Positions 32,742-44,399 of a stretch of 64,000 nucleotides of DNA are shown piece by piece (within the stretch, counting starts at the first letter, position 1; the number at the start of each line of letters is the position of its first letter). The notes below the pieces were generated by a model that ran no database searches, was not told where the DNA came from, and saw nothing but the letters and a program-made list of their open reading frames with translations. Both the position numbers and the translations under genes were made by a program. Where the stretch lies: contig NC_061152.1 of the NCBI RefSeq assembly GCF_905220365.1, forward strand, positions 5,880,248 through 5,944,247, written 5' to 3'. Origin of the DNA: Vanessa cardui (lineage: Eukaryota > Arthropoda > Insecta > Lepidoptera > Nymphalidae).

Positions 32742-33574
32742 TAATAATCGCGAAAATTTAAGACAACATTATGTGAACCAGTACGAAAAATAAATTGTCA
32801 ATTATTGTAATCAGTATATATTATAAGTTATTTATTAATGAAATTTGAAAATTTTTCGAAAAATTACTTTAAGATCACATTTTTCTATTAAATAATAATA
32901 TTTCAAAAATAATGTTTTTAAAAATTTCTAACAACATGTAAACCGGCCTTTATGCTATTCTCAATAACAAGACAATTATTGAAATGTACCTACATATTCA
33001 CAAATATTTTTGTTTATCAAGTTTTTTGTAATACCGTCTATTTATTTGCGCACTCTGTATATTAATTGTAACTAATTTGTTAAGTTTATTTATTTCTCCT
33101 CGAAATGATTGTAATCTTGAGAAATAAAGTGATTTTAAACCGTAAATAATACTTATGTTATTCAAAAATATATAAATAAAAATGATTTTTTTAAACGTTT
33201 GTCACGTGACACAAAACGCTTCTGAGGGGCCGGGCTTATGATGAAGTCATTTGCTTCATAATCTTGTTTGCCTTTTAAATGTACCACAGATTAAAAATAC
33301 AGGCAAGTGATGTCACCGACCCCATCGCATAGCAATACTGGCCTAGTGGCGTTTTCGTGCGCTATGATATTTTTCGGCAAACATGGCTTAAAAAATAACG
33401 GACTTCCATAATAACGTTAAACCCCTATTTCACCCCTTTAGAGGAAGTAACCATCTTTATTCGGTGTTGTGATATGTATATTTTTAAGTGTATATCTGAT
33501 GATGTTATATATTTTGTAGGCAGGTTGATGCTTCTAGTTCTAAAAATGACAATACTTTCATACAACTTCTCATC
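32742..33574. other. AT-rich spacer
   Basis: Nothing recognised. Confidence 0.4.
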
Positions 33575-33727
33575 CCCCTTTGCAACACTTTATTTTTTTC
33601 AATTAATAAGTTATTTGTCATTTCTCAGGCTCTGGACTGTTTGTGTACCAAATTTCATATAAATCGGTCCAGTAGTTTTGTCGTGAAAGTGAGACGCATA
33701 GAGTTCGCATTTATAATATTAGTATGG
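33575..33727 (-). mobile_element. Helitron-like 5' end, reverse
   Basis: On the - strand it starts TCCATACTAATATTATAAAT, the 5' motif of the Helitron at 18820. It then reads GCGTCTCACTTTCACGACAA and a GGACCGATTTATATGAAATT segment. The 3' end is not found. Confidence 0.55.
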
Positions 33728-34494
33728 ATTATTCGTATTTAGAAGGGCATTAAAATCTTTTTTTTCATAAATCTATTTCGTATAGCGGATTGAAATTATC
33801 TGTATTAATTACTATTGGTTGTTTAATATTGTTTGCCGAACATTTCAGTGACGCGAAGTGGCAGCGTTACAAGGCAAGCAAGGCAAGGCAAGCGGTACAA
33901 GGTTCGAGAATAAGCTACACTTGAATCCTGATTGACTTCAAGATGGACAGCGCGCGTGAACATTACAAGACATGTCTGGTTATTTCCAAATTTATATTTA
34001 TATTATTGTAGAAATAATACGATTTAGAGTACAACTATTAAAACGGTTCATTGAAAAAAGTGCAAGTGACATAACGAATTGACAAGCGCATAGAAAAAGT
34101 TAAGAGATGGACAATAAGAAGGCGTTGTTTATATTCTTCCAACAATTATAAAAGTGATAATCAATGGCAAAATGACTGATCGCTCATTACTGATGACTGG
34201 TCACTATTATTTAACGCTTGTTTGAGGGACAGATCTCTAAATTTAAGAATTATTTAGCTCAAATTAAAGAAAAGGGGGGGGGGGTCGTTATTGTCAAATA
34301 TTGAGTTTGAATTAAAATTAAAAATTACAAAGTAAGTTGTCCGAAATTAAATTATCTCTTGTATTGCGATGGCTGAAACAATAAAGTAGATGATCACAAA
34401 AGTTAATCTCGAGTTAGGTATAATATAGTTGAGTGGCCAATATTTCAGCTGGCTTCAGTTCCATGACACTTATAAAAGTTATACATATAATATA
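33728..34494. other. AT-rich spacer
   Basis: It includes an 11-bp G-run near 34274-34284 and short AAGGCAAGC repeats near 33880. No gene seen. Confidence 0.4.
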
Positions 34495-34552
34495 AAATCT
34501 ATACATATAATAAAATTGGAGTGTCTGTTTGCAATATAATAATAGCCATTTT
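34495..34552 (+). repeat. 5' tip of GGAGTGTCTG Helitron-like family
   Basis: ATAATAAAATTGGAGTGTCT as at 14970. Cut off by the ACCGACTTC element that begins at 34553. Confidence 0.6.
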
Positions 34553-34703
34553 TCAACCGACTTCAAAAAGGAGGAGGTTATCAATTCGTCTATATATATA
34601 TTCTTATGTTTTTTAATTTACCTCAGTTCTGATGATATCCATATGAAAATGATATAAGTCTTAAATTTGCATTATGTATGTTCGCGATAAATAGGTGAAT
34701 AAT
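34553..34703 (+). mobile_element. ACCGACTTC-type element, truncated
   Basis: It starts TTTTTCAACCGACTTCAAAA, has a deleted middle, and runs through ATTTGCATTATGTATG to AATAGGTGAATAATTCAGAA, where it abuts R1-like coding sequence. Confidence 0.7.
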
Positions 34704-36740
34704 TCAGAATTGCGCCTAAACTCTAACACCGCGATGCCCCTGGTTGTGAGCGTTAGGTCCAGGTTGGAGTAACCATTGGGACTATGGAACGTAGGGGGTT
34801 GACCTTCCTGGTTTTGTATCAGTAAGCCTCTTCCGAGGATGAATCCTTCCATCTGGTTCTTCCGATATTCGGAGTCCGCTCCTCGTCCTACATACTGACG
34901 TTGCTCGCAGTGCCAAAGCGGCGAGTGTGCGTTACTATCCATTCCGATTAATATCCTTGCCCCTGCCAGCCGATCAAGCACTTTGGTAAGATGATCCAGG
35001 TGTCTCGAGATATCATGGCTGTATTGGCAGTATGCCGAAATCAGGTAGATATCTCGAACTCCCGTGTCCATGTGTGCGACCGCGCAGTATTCGTTGCTTA
35101 AGTGTTCCAGGAACGTTACATGTTGGTCTTCATTATCAGTATTCCTGCCTTAGGCTTGTCTCCGCAATGGATGATCCTCTCGTTGATGTAGTACTCTTAA
35201 ACGAGAACCAGATCCAATCCTAGTTGGTTCGCAATAACTGATAACTCTGTAGTGGCCGCCGCTGAACCCTGGAGATTTAACTGCCCCACACGAAGTACTG
35301 CCGATTCACCCATATTGGGTCATGTTCGCCGCCTGTCTCTCAGCGTGTATGCGGGCAGGGCATGTGAGTGCCGCTGTAAAGTGTCCGTCTGCATTCGGCC
35401 TCTTGAACCTCTTGCAGGTAGCGCAGCACCTGGACTCAGCCTTGCATTCGTTGGCCTTGTGGCCCACCTCTCCGCATCTGCTGCACACCACGTTTGCCGA
35501 CCTGCAATGTTTCTCCGGGTCACCGTATTGCTGGCACTTCATACAGCAGGTCAGCCGAACGAAGTCGCAGACCTCAGCCTCGTCCCAGCCGATGTATACT
35601 CGGTGAAGATCGCCAGCTTATCCCTAAGAGATGAACTGCACTCGAGCACCACCGTGGTGCGGCCTCCTTTGCGGCCTTTCTTGAAGGCCACCTGGCATTG
35701 GCTGAGCATTTTGGCTTTAGGACAGTTGGTGTCCTCCGCCAAGTTGATCCGATGGAGATCCTCTAACAGTTCCGCCCCTGAGGGGTCTGACCTCAGGTTT
35801 CCTCCCTTTCGGGTCCGTCACGTTCAGTGTTGGTGGGGCCGCCTCCTTTAGCTTCCTGGCGGCCTCCACCGACCGCGTCTGCACTGCTACTCCTCCGTTT
35901 GCCACCGCCGACACCCTCTGGCACTGCACTCCATGTGCTCCTGGCTTTATCGCCTTCTGCAGCTCCTTCTTTGTGTCCTCCGACGACTTAATCTGCTCCG
36001 TATTTGGGTAGAACAGCACGGTTGGTCCGCGCTGTTCTAGTGCTATCTCCGGCTTCCCTTTAGGGAGTTTAAGTTTGGCCGAATAGCTAGATTCCATCGT
36101 CGTCGTCGTCGTTGGCATCATCTGAGCTGCACCGACAGTTGCCATGGAGGCAAGCTTCAGCTTCAACTTGCCCAGTTCGCTCTCCTTTTCCAGCAGCCGT
36201 ATATTAAGCGCGGCCACCACTGCCAGGATATCCTGACTGTTGTTCGCGATGCTGGACCTGTCCGCCTGGTTGAGCTTGTTGGCAGCATTGGCAACCGATC
36301 CGATACCCGTCAGGGCTACCCGCATCCTTCCCATTAGCTGTACGCAGTCAAGTTCCGGCAGCGACTCTCCCTGTTCTGCTCCGGCGACCGTTGGCCGGCG
36401 CGCCTCTGACTGCGATGCCACAGACGCGCTAGCCATTGGGGCCGGCTTTCCTTTCAGCACCGGGAACTCCTCCTTCTTTTTCGCAGTCGTTATTTGTGTC
36501 CTGCGTCGCGTCGCCTCCTGGACCTCCTGTGGTGACGCTAGGGGTCGCTTACCAGCCTGCGTCTGCCTCTCCGCCGTGGGGGGTGCCTGGCTAACTCCAC
36601 TGGGTGGGGTCCGAGGGGTAAGGGAGGAACGAGCCCTCATCTGCTCCTCCATCAAGAGGAGTTCGTCCCGCTTTCTCATATACTCTGCCTCTAATTCTTT
36701 ATTTCGCCCGTCGTCGTCGTCCGCCATGACACTGATAAAT
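34704..36740 (-). pseudogene. R1-like non-LTR retrotransposon, ORF1 and start of endonuclease
   Basis: ORF1 starts at ATG 36727 (MADDDDGRNKELEAEY) and stays open to about 35790. It then changes frame (35742-35551 frame) and returns to the original frame for three zinc-knuckle-like motifs (CMKCQQYGDPEKHC, CSRCGEVGHKANEC, CATCKRF..H..C, 35542-35306), typical of Gag-like ORF1 of R1/jockey elements. Downstream is an AP-type endonuclease with YLISAYCQYS, GMDSNAHSPLWH and SNLDLTLTTRG. It stops at about 34704; the RT is absent. Two compensating frameshifts make it inactive. Clade R1 is inferred from the ORF1 and endonuclease style. Confidence 0.82.
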
Positions 36741-36764
36741 TATACGAGTAACAGACAACAAATG

Positions 36765-37066
36765 TCAGACGTCAATGTCTATGACAACGTCAACGTCAAC
36801 GCCAGTGACAGCGTCAACGTCAACGCCAATGACAGCGTCAACGTCAACACTGACCCAAACGTCAACGTCAGACGTCAACGTCGACGTCAGACGTCAACTG
36901 TCACACGTCAACGTCAGTTGCCAATGTCAGTGCCAACTGTCAACGTCAACTGTCACACGTCAACGTCAGTTGCCAATGTCAGTGCCAACTGTCAACGTCA
37001 ACGTCAAACGTCAACGTCAAAGTTAAACTTCAACGTCAACGTCAACGCCAAACGTCAAAAGTGGCA
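36765..37066. repeat. (ACGTCA)n-like tandem array upstream of R1-like ORF1
   Basis: About 300 bp made of imperfect hexamers (ACGTCA, GTCAAC), with a higher-order 52-bp repeat: CTGTCACACGTCAACGTCAG recurs at 36898 and 36950. It ends 40 bp before the ORF1 start codon and reads as TGACGT repeats in the sense of the element. Confidence 0.8.
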
Positions 37067-37544
37067 GCTGTCAATAGGCAAATGCTGAGCGACAGGTGAC
37101 AGCCGGGAAAAATAAATAAAATGAGGGTAGCAAGAATTCCGCACGCGCCGAAATACCCACAATAATGCGCCACGTGCCACAAATGTTAGTCCTAAGATAA
37201 TATCGAAGGAAAGTTAGTTATAATTAAATATATTATAAATACCTTTCTCCTTTATTATACTATTTATACTCTCTACGGCAGTCGGATACAAGTCATCCAA
37301 CTCCGCACGGCGATATAGACCACGTACCTGGCCACCACGTGGTGGGCGAAAGTTGCCAAAAAGCAAGCACAAACTCTCACAAATTCACTATTTTCACTTT
37401 ATAAAAAGAAAATACTTGTAATGAATTAAAATTCGGAAAAGAAAGCACAAAAGGAAAACTCGAGAAACTATTGAATGTAATAAATAATACCACTTTCGCA
37501 CCGAACACGTCCGTCCGCTAGCGCAGTCGAACGCGAAGTTTTAG
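37067..37544. other. spacer, possibly 5' part of a mobile element
   Basis: It holds a perfect 14-bp palindrome CCACCACGTGGTGG at 37332-37345 and GC-richer text between AT-rich parts. It could be a retrotransposon 5' region or LTR, but there is no second copy to prove it. Confidence 0.35.
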
Positions 37545-37660
37545 ACAGACGCGACAGAGAAAGCGACTTTGTTTTAGAGTATGTAGTGATTTTTAGTGAG
37601 GTCGATTACGGCTCTTTCGAGGGTGGTACCTTGTAGTTTATGCCGCATTTACGAAAGTCT
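37545..37660 (-). repeat. fragment of the composite unit
   Basis: GACAGAGAAAGCGACTTTGT..TATGTAGTGA is a Helitron 5' end in reverse. GGTCGATTACGGCTCTTTCG and CCTTGTAGTTTATGCCGC match the unique segment next to it at 54000-54060, with the part between deleted. Confidence 0.65.
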
Positions 37661-37765
37661 ATTTCTGGGGGCAACGCAGTGCCCCAGCCAAGTCTCGAGC
37701 AAAACGGTCACTGCCGTACCATCTTTTCTCGAAGCGATTCGCGTTTCCTCATCATGGTACCATTC
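37661..37765 (+). repeat. unclassified dispersed repeat (GGGGCAC family)
   Basis: GTGCCCCAGCCAAGTCTCGA and CCGTACCATCTTTTCTCGAA as at 4870-5005. Confidence 0.6.
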
Positions 37766-38677
37766 CAGGAGTATCTAGTGTAATTTCTTCTCTTTTCACT
37801 GCTATTATAACACTTCAAAAATTAAAGCAATCTCAGTTTTATTTCTTATAGTAATGTAAACATTGTAAAATACGATAATGTAACCTTTACATTTTTAAAG
37901 ACATTAGACAATACTTTGCAAGTAATGTTAAATACAAAAAAAAAATTACAGATTATTATCTTGTAAGTTAGATGGAAAGATGAATTCTTTTTCGAGTAGC
38001 TTGACGATTATCATGGTTTTAACGCAAACGAGTAATGTCAAACTCATACTATCGAATTCAAATACTTGTAAACGTTTTCGAATAGACGATACGTTATTAA
38101 CGCAAGAAGTATTGAAGCTCGTACGAGGGGTACTGGTTGACTTGTAAATAAGTATAATTTTCTTTATCACATAAATCAGCTGATTTTTCAACGTCGTTGT
38201 CCCTAAAATAAAGCTTTTGGTTGTTGTCATATTTTGTTGCTGGTTTGTTTCTTTGTTTTCTAGCACTATTTTTTCTTTGGTGGTTTCAGTCTTGTTTTTC
38301 TTGTCAAACTTAGTTTATATTTGTTATCCCTTCTTTTCGGCCACATCCTTCTTTTAAATAATATTTTCTTTTCAATTCAAAATATTAGCGAACTGTTTTG
38401 CCCTCTTGGACATGGTCAAGGGAACTTTTAATATATCGTTGCCTAAAATATCTGTAATTTTAGAATCACCAATGTCAAAATTACTAATACCTTCTAAAAT
38501 TTCGGAATCTGTCAAGAAAATGGCAGATTCTCTGTCGATTTCAATCTGCATCAGATTTCACATCACATTTTTGTTTTATTTTATTTATGTTTTGAATTTT
38601 TTGATTGTCCAGCTCTATTTCACAACTACAGAAGCGGAAGTCTGAGGTAGAGAGGTATCTGTTCTTGGTTCAACATA
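37766..38677. other. spacer without confident gene
   Basis: A 106-codon open frame (37946-38266, - strand) and an acidic-looking stretch on the - strand at 38400-38560 (LTDSEILEGISNFDIGDSK) are seen. The latter might be the distal tail of the pogo-like protein that ends at 38678, but I cannot confirm it. Confidence 0.35.
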
Positions 38678-39015
38678 TTAAAAGGATATAATACTTTCTG
38701 AGACATTGAAAAACTCTGGTTGGTGATCTAATGAATAGGATGTTTGAATCTGGGTTGTTGACGCTCGATCAACTGGACGAGGGCTACGGAATGTACCAGG
38801 ATTTTCGCTATTCAGTGCAGTGTCTGATATCAGGAATGTAGTATCTGACAAAGCATTTTGGTCAACTGGATAAATACCGCTACCTCTAAAGCCAGTAAGA
38901 GCATTTGCAGCACTGACAGCGCGAATCCAAGCATTGCGTACAAGCTTTACTGCGTTGTAACGGCTGATCTTTTTATTTGAATTCACATAAAAGCGAAACG
39001 AAACCTCACATGGGT
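38678..39015 (-). pseudogene. pogo/Tigger-like transposase C-terminal fragment
   Basis: An open frame reads SRYNAVKLVRNAWIRAVSAA then TGFRGSGIYPVDQNAL. The pattern 'W..A....N...GFR..GIYP.....' is the typical end of DDE_1 (pogo/jerky-type) transposases. The catalytic core is not present. The open frame begins at the edge of the neighbouring helicase remnant. Confidence 0.65.
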
Positions 39016-41090
39016 GCGGGCTCTTACTTATACTATTGTGTCTTACTCAAATTCGAGGAGTTAGGTTTGATGAAAATGGAGTATCTATCATACTGGGGCA
39101 TCTATCCCATCTTTACCCTAAACTTACTGGAAACGGCTTGTTTAAAACTAAAGAGAAAGTTGTTTGTTATGAGTGGACTAAACACAGAGCTATAAATATA
39201 GAATCACCTGCACTGCACCCTGTTAAAGTGATTGCTTCTATCACGTTGTGTTTTATTGGTCACTTTTAACTAGTACCATTACAAAACTTCGGCGCGCTTG
39301 AACTTCTGAAGAGTATTATAGCTACGCCGAATTAAATTAATTTTATACGCTGGCAGACTGGAGCGCTCAAGGAATCTAAATTTCTACTGTATAGGTTGTA
39401 GAATCATCCTGGTCCGTAACTCTGTTGATGGAAATATATTCTACATTATCCCCTGGATTAAATCGTAAAATTTCTCTTTCACAAAGCCAGGAGTTTTCAT
39501 TATTTACTATTTGTGTTACGTCCCCAAAAACATGATAAAGGTTCTTGCATCAATAAAACTGTACGAAACAGGTTTTCACATAGGACGACTTTTCCTCGTT
39601 GCTGCTGATATGTATCGTTGCCAATATTTAGTAATGAATCCGATTATTCTTGTTCATTTTCGATTCACGCTCGTACATTTATCGTCGAATGGAGAGGGGA
39701 TGGTGTTACTTCACAAAATGGTACTCTTCAAAAAGGCTTTCACCTCATCAGCTCTTGTTTCAAGAGGCATAGCGCATCTTTGAAGAAAGTAACCACAACA
39801 AAAGTACTGTAATACCTCCTATGGGTTGGTTGTTATGTTTGATATCACGTATTGTTTTGTCGACTGCATCAACCGCTTTACAATTTGCCATTATGCATTC
39901 ATCCCATAATATTAGGTTCGTAAATTCAAATCGTTTATAAAAAATACATTGATAAAAAAAAAATTGTCAAAATCGGCCCAGCCATCTTCGAGTAATTCGG
40001 TAACATACATAAAAAAAGGCCCCGACGAATTGAGAACCTCCTCCTTTTTTTGAAGTCGGTTAAAAAAGGCGTATTATTCGATACAAGGTTTTGTAGATGA
40101 TAAAAAAGCGTGGAATTAATACCTGTTGACTTCCAAGCAGGATATATTAATTTAAATAAATTACTTTGTATTTTTTTAATGTTGAAAAAGAGTAACTACT
40201 GAGTTTCTTGCCGGTTCTTCTCGGTAGAAACTACTTTCCGGACTGGTGGTAACTTCACTTAATTGTTAATTGACGATTCAAAAGTGCTTGTAAAAGACTA
40301 CTTGAATAAAGTTTATTTTGATTTTGACAATCACGAATACTTTGGCTTTGTCGCTGTTTCTTGAAACAGGTCTGTCTGTGCGGTCTGAGTCGGAGTCTTA
40401 AACATAGTGTGGTCAGTTCTTACTCCAGGCAAAAATGTAGCTGATATACCTGATGAGGCAACCGCAAGAGCAATTTTGTTGTGACTTTTGCCACAATTAC
40501 ATTACTGAGAAGTCTTTCCTGTTCCACCAGGAGCATCTACAAACAGTATTTCTCCCAAAGCATTATCTACACTGTGACATACCCTATCAAATATCAAACG
40601 CTGTTTTACAGTTAAGCTTGGAAAACCAGTATGTAAAGTTTCAGCCAGTTCCGTTGTATTATAGTTTATTTCTGATGCATAGTTTTGTTGATTCGATCAC
40701 CTTCAAACGATGGGTTGGGCGTTTCCAATAACCAGCAAACATGGTTTAAGTGGTTTTGACGTAATCTATCATCATTACTTTGTTGCACATGCCTGAAGAA
40801 GTCCTCAGTTGAATTATTCTTGTATTTATACCACAAATGTGAGGCATCTGACACTTTGTTGCCTCACATTTGTGCCTCACAGAATACCATGACTGCAAAT
40901 AAATGGCACAATCGATGTCGACTGATGTGGGAGCATCATTCCAATGTTGATCACTGTCTAGTAAATGTCGCGCCCGGCAAGTATTTCGAAACTCAAAAGA
41001 AGTACCTCGAACGTACAAGAGTGAGCTCAAATAAAAACATTCACATTGTTTCGGGCGTACCGTATAAACGTGTTCTTTAAAAAATCCATG
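39016..41090 (-). pseudogene. Helitron replicative helicase (PIF1-like) pseudogene
   Basis: - strand order: CECFYLSSLLY and CRARHLLDSDQHWNDA (about 41050-40930); FFRHVQQSNDDRLRQNHL (about 40800); then VDAPGGTGKT, the Walker A motif, at 40511-40537; SSGISATFLPG (about 40430); ILWDECIMANCKAVDAVDKT with Walker B (39910-39860) and NNQPIGGITV; LETRADEVKAFLKST (about 39760); NSWLCEREILRFNPG (about 39480); VTDQDDSTTYTVE (about 39400); and NVIEAITLTGCSAGDSIYS (about 39230). These are successive blocks of the Helitron RepHel helicase domain. Many stops and frameshifts are present, and 39940-40335 is inserted foreign repeat sequence. The Rep nuclease part is not seen. Confidence 0.85.
39940..40335. mobile_element. 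nested insertions in the Helitron helicase
   Basis: 39945-40070 is a reverse copy of the variant ACCGACTTC element (CGACGAATTGAGAACCTCCT, as at 59335). 40165-40335 is a LINE 3' end (GAGTTTCTTGCCGGTTCTTC, CCGGACTGGTGGTAA, then AATAAAGTTTATTTTGATTT). Helicase matches flank this block on both sides. Confidence 0.7.
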
Positions 41091-41159
41091 TTCACTATAT
41101 ACCGGTGTTCCGCATTTTCTGCGTTTAAATATACATAGTTTATTTATTTATTTATACTA

Positions 41160-41590
41160 CATTACAACCATCCTTACAGGCTTACCCAATACAATGGTGT
41201 AGACTTTATTTAGTAAACTTAAAACTATCTTACATAACTATGACATTGTATAACAGATTATATACAAAACATTCCTTGTGAATTCATTCAAAGTGCAATA
41301 GAATATGTCCGTGTCCTGGGATACATAGTTGAGAATGTGTAGTGCTCGCGTCACAGGCGCCTCTCTGAGTAACTTAGTCCTGCCGCCTGGAATAGCCAAT
41401 AGCTGTGGTTGGCGTCTTCGCAATACGTACCTATCAGGAACAAAGAATCCTATCTGTCCGAGTACGGTCTGATTGTGTTACCCCTTATTATTTTAAAGAT
41501 GTACAACACCAGTATTAGATCCCTTCTAACTCTTAGTTCATTATATCCGACCATTCCTAGCACGAGTTGTTTATTATAGGTATAATATGG
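41160..41590 (-). pseudogene. non-LTR retrotransposon C-terminus and 3' end
   Basis: On the - strand: ELRVRRDLILVLYIFKI, then RRRQPQLLAIPGGRTKLLRE and APVTRALHILN with CTLNEFTR. This is the tail of a jockey/CR1-type LINE protein. It ends with a TTTATTTATTTAT-complement tail near 41140-41160. Stops and frameshifts are present; the RT core is missing. Confidence 0.65.
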
Positions 41591-42211
41591 CAGAACTTCG
41601 TTTTATAAAAGTTTTTTTAGCAAATGCGTCTCTTTCACAAATTTGAAAAAATGCAAGCCGAGTAGTCCGTCTTCAACATATTTATAACAACATATATATC
41701 ATTGTAAGGGTTGTAGTGCACCCTTGGTCCACCTTCAAGATGTATATCAAGATTTACTTAAGAGGATTACATGTGGATGTCTCTCATTGATTGGAAAGCT
41801 TATAAATACGCCAAGCTGCTTGATAGAAGCAAATGTATCGACCTGACAGAAATCTCTTAACTTCGTCATTATTGTTATTCGTAAACCCTGTCTGATTATC
41901 GCCTTTGTTTATGTATTTACAAATATATTTTATTGATGCGACTGTTGCATATTTCGATATTGATATGAGATTGAAATGTTCTGTATAACACCGGTGAATA
42001 GGGTAACACTCATATATTGTCCCCCCTCCCCTTGACCCCGTAATCTGTCTTTAACTGTGAAGTTACCATTTTGAGGTCATTTTCGACGATACAATGGATA
42101 TCCGTTTTATTCTGATATCGTTAGCTCTGAAAGTGCTCGGGAGTAGTTTTTAGAGTACTGACCATCTTGCCTACAGACAGAGTTCCTGTTTAACGTACCG
42201 CATGGCTCTGA
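41591..42211. other. spacer
   Basis: No gene or repeat recognised. Confidence 0.4.
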
Positions 42212-42400
42212 AAGTAAAGTCGATTTACGATTATATAAAGTAGTTACAGTTATATTTGGAGTAGATGTCAACCAAGAAAACCCTACAATATATCTAGCAA
42301 AAAATAATACCTATTTAATAACCTTTTATATGACAATATACAGTGTCAATCAAGGGACTCGTATCGTTTCTTTCTTTTAGTAGATGAGGCATGTGCCCGT
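42212..42400. repeat. foldback element, inner-left part only
   Basis: GTCGATTTACGATTATATAA, ATTTGGAGTAGATGTCAACC, AAAACCCTACAATATATCTA and GTCAATCAAGGGACTCGTAT correspond to the inner left arm and centre of 11285-11885. Diverged, with both ends missing. Confidence 0.65.
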
Positions 42401-42789
42401 AATTTATGTGTTGGAATTATACAAAAACTCTCCTCACAATCAATACTTTATCTCTCCTGAAGTTGTTCACGATCCTTCCAATTCGACGATTAAAGTAAGA
42501 ATGACCATTTCTAGGCTTACTCCTAAGTTCTAGTATTTAATGTTTACACGCCCCTCCTCCGACTGTCGTAACATCCGGTTTCGATCCATTTTAAAAACAA
42601 TTTGGTTTAGTTAAAACCGGATGTTGACAATCAACGCAAATTGTAACAACTATTTAAATCGAATTATTTATGCTGATAATACTTTAATACATTAAAACAA
42701 TAAAATTTGATCATATTAAAATAAATATGCTAACATATGTTTATTTAAATTAAAATTGAATATGCAAGAAAATCTTTTTTTTTTTTTAA

Positions 42790-42975
42790 TTGGAAGCCAT
42801 TATGAGTACATTTTACGTGGGAATATTGAAAAAACGTATAGGCAAAGCAAGTCCAGTGCAAGCTTCCTACGAACTCGTTATCTTTGGCAATTGGGAGAGG
42901 AACGGGAATATGTCCTTATTAAAACAATAATTCAACGGGCTTTCTACGTTGATGACGTCATCACGTTACATTAAA
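42790..42975 (+). pseudogene. BEL/Pao-like reverse transcriptase scrap
   Basis: A short frame reads YLWQLGEEREYVLIKTIIQR then AFYVDDVIT, with the YVDD RT active-site box at 42945-42956 in BEL/Pao context. About 60 codons only; truncated on both sides. Confidence 0.55.
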
Positions 42976-43151
42976 TATTCTGTAACAATGGCTATAAGTC
43001 AAGTTTTTTTTAATCTCTGAAAATTCAATGGTAACCTATCTAGTATATTTGAAAATGATCTTGGAAATTCACAGGATAATCTTATTATTAGGGAGTCGAC
43101 CTAGTACGTTAGAGTTAGGATAGAATCCATTAAATGGTACTTTGTACTGTT

Positions 43152-43427
43152 CAACAACAACAATAACAACAACAGCCTATAAATTCCCACTGCTGGGCTA
43201 AAGGCCTCCTCTCCCTTTGAGGAGAAGGTTTAGAACATATTCCACCACGCTGTTCCAATGCGGGTTGGTGGAATACACATGTGGCAGAATTTCTATGAAA
43301 TTTGTTACATGCAGATATCCTCAATAATAAAGACAAATTAAGCACATGAATCAGCGGTGCTTGCATTGATTTGAACCCGCAATCATCGGTTAAGATGCAC
43401 GCGTTCTAACCACTGGGCCATCTCGAT
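43152..43427 (-). mobile_element. tRNA-derived SINE, family A, with internal deletion
   Basis: - strand head TCGAGATGGCCCAGTGGTTA, B box GGGTTCAAATC, and full 3' body to AATTTATAGGCTGTTGTTGT. About 30 bp around CTCGTGCTCAGCGG are deleted. Confidence 0.87.
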
Positions 43428-43764
43428 ATTCAATATTCAATTGAAAATATTTCAATATAAGGTAATATAACTAAGAGATCAATTATGTCCAATACGTTTA
43501 AAATCTTTGATATAAACATAATTCAAACAAAATTAATATTACAAAGGTTGTGGGAAAATTGGGATGTACTTGCGTTTATTGACATCCAACGAGATTGGCA
43601 AAGATTTGTTCAAAATTGACGGCATTTGAAGGAAGTCAAAATACAAAAGTTCTTCGAACTATTCGTCTAGTGATATATGCGACCAATAAATGTCGTTAGA
43701 CAAAAATCTGTACGTTTGCTATGTTCCAAATCAAGGGTAACTAAACTAAAGTCCAAAACGATTC

Positions 43765-43974
43765 TTCGTCTATTTTTTTTGTTTGTTACCTCATAACTTT
43801 TCACTGGGTGGACGGATTTTGATATTTTTTTTTATTGTTTGAAAGGTAGTGCTTCCCGTAGGGCTCCATTTTAAATTTTGATGACTCTTTTTTTATTATA
43901 AAGGATATACTTCAAGGATAGTTTGGTGATAGTTTGGTAAGGTTCTGAGCATAGGATCCATGACAAAGTAACTC
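43765..43974 (+). mobile_element. ACCGACTTC-type element, headless
   Basis: TTACCTCATAACTTTTCACT, GGTAGTGCTTCCCGTAGGGC, GATATACTTCAAGGATAGTT and ATGACAAAGTAAC are present. The AACCGACTTC tip is missing. Imperfect 27-bp direct repeats lie at its edges (43745-43771 and 43976-44002). Confidence 0.72.
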
Positions 43975-44399
43975 CACTAAAGTCCATAACGATTCTTCGT
44001 CTAGAGTTGTGCGCTACAGTTTCAGCTGCTCAATTAACCAAGTGTTTCAGTGATTGCGTTACAAACTTTCGTCTGTATATCATTTGTGTGATTTTTTGTT
44101 AGATTAGCAGTGACATTAGCAAATTATTTTTGTAGATAATCGAGTTGCTGAATTTCAATACAAAATCGAACCTTGGTTCATGTTGGTAATGTTTTTTTTC
44201 GCTTGCGTTAGCGTTGGTTAACTCACATGTTTAGAGATTCTCAGTGTTTATGTTTAGTTTTGTAGTATATTTTATTGTTAATAGTGTTTTAGTTGGTAGT
44301 TGGGTTAAGTGGTGTTACTAATATATTTAAATTTTGTTGAGGATTAACAAGGAAATTACTACTACTGTGCTAGTCTTCAAAATTTAATTGAGTTTGTTT

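Noticed and set aside
36765..37066. Possible CRISPR-like array
   Set aside because: No constant repeat with unique spacers; it is a degenerate hexamer tandem repeat in a eukaryotic genome.
35252..37088. Long + strand frames (199 and 282 codons)
   Set aside because: Antisense to the R1-like ORF1 and, at the end, translation of the hexamer array.
37180..37544. Possible LTR beginning TGTTAG
   Set aside because: No paired repeat, primer-binding site or adjacent pol; cannot be supported from the window.
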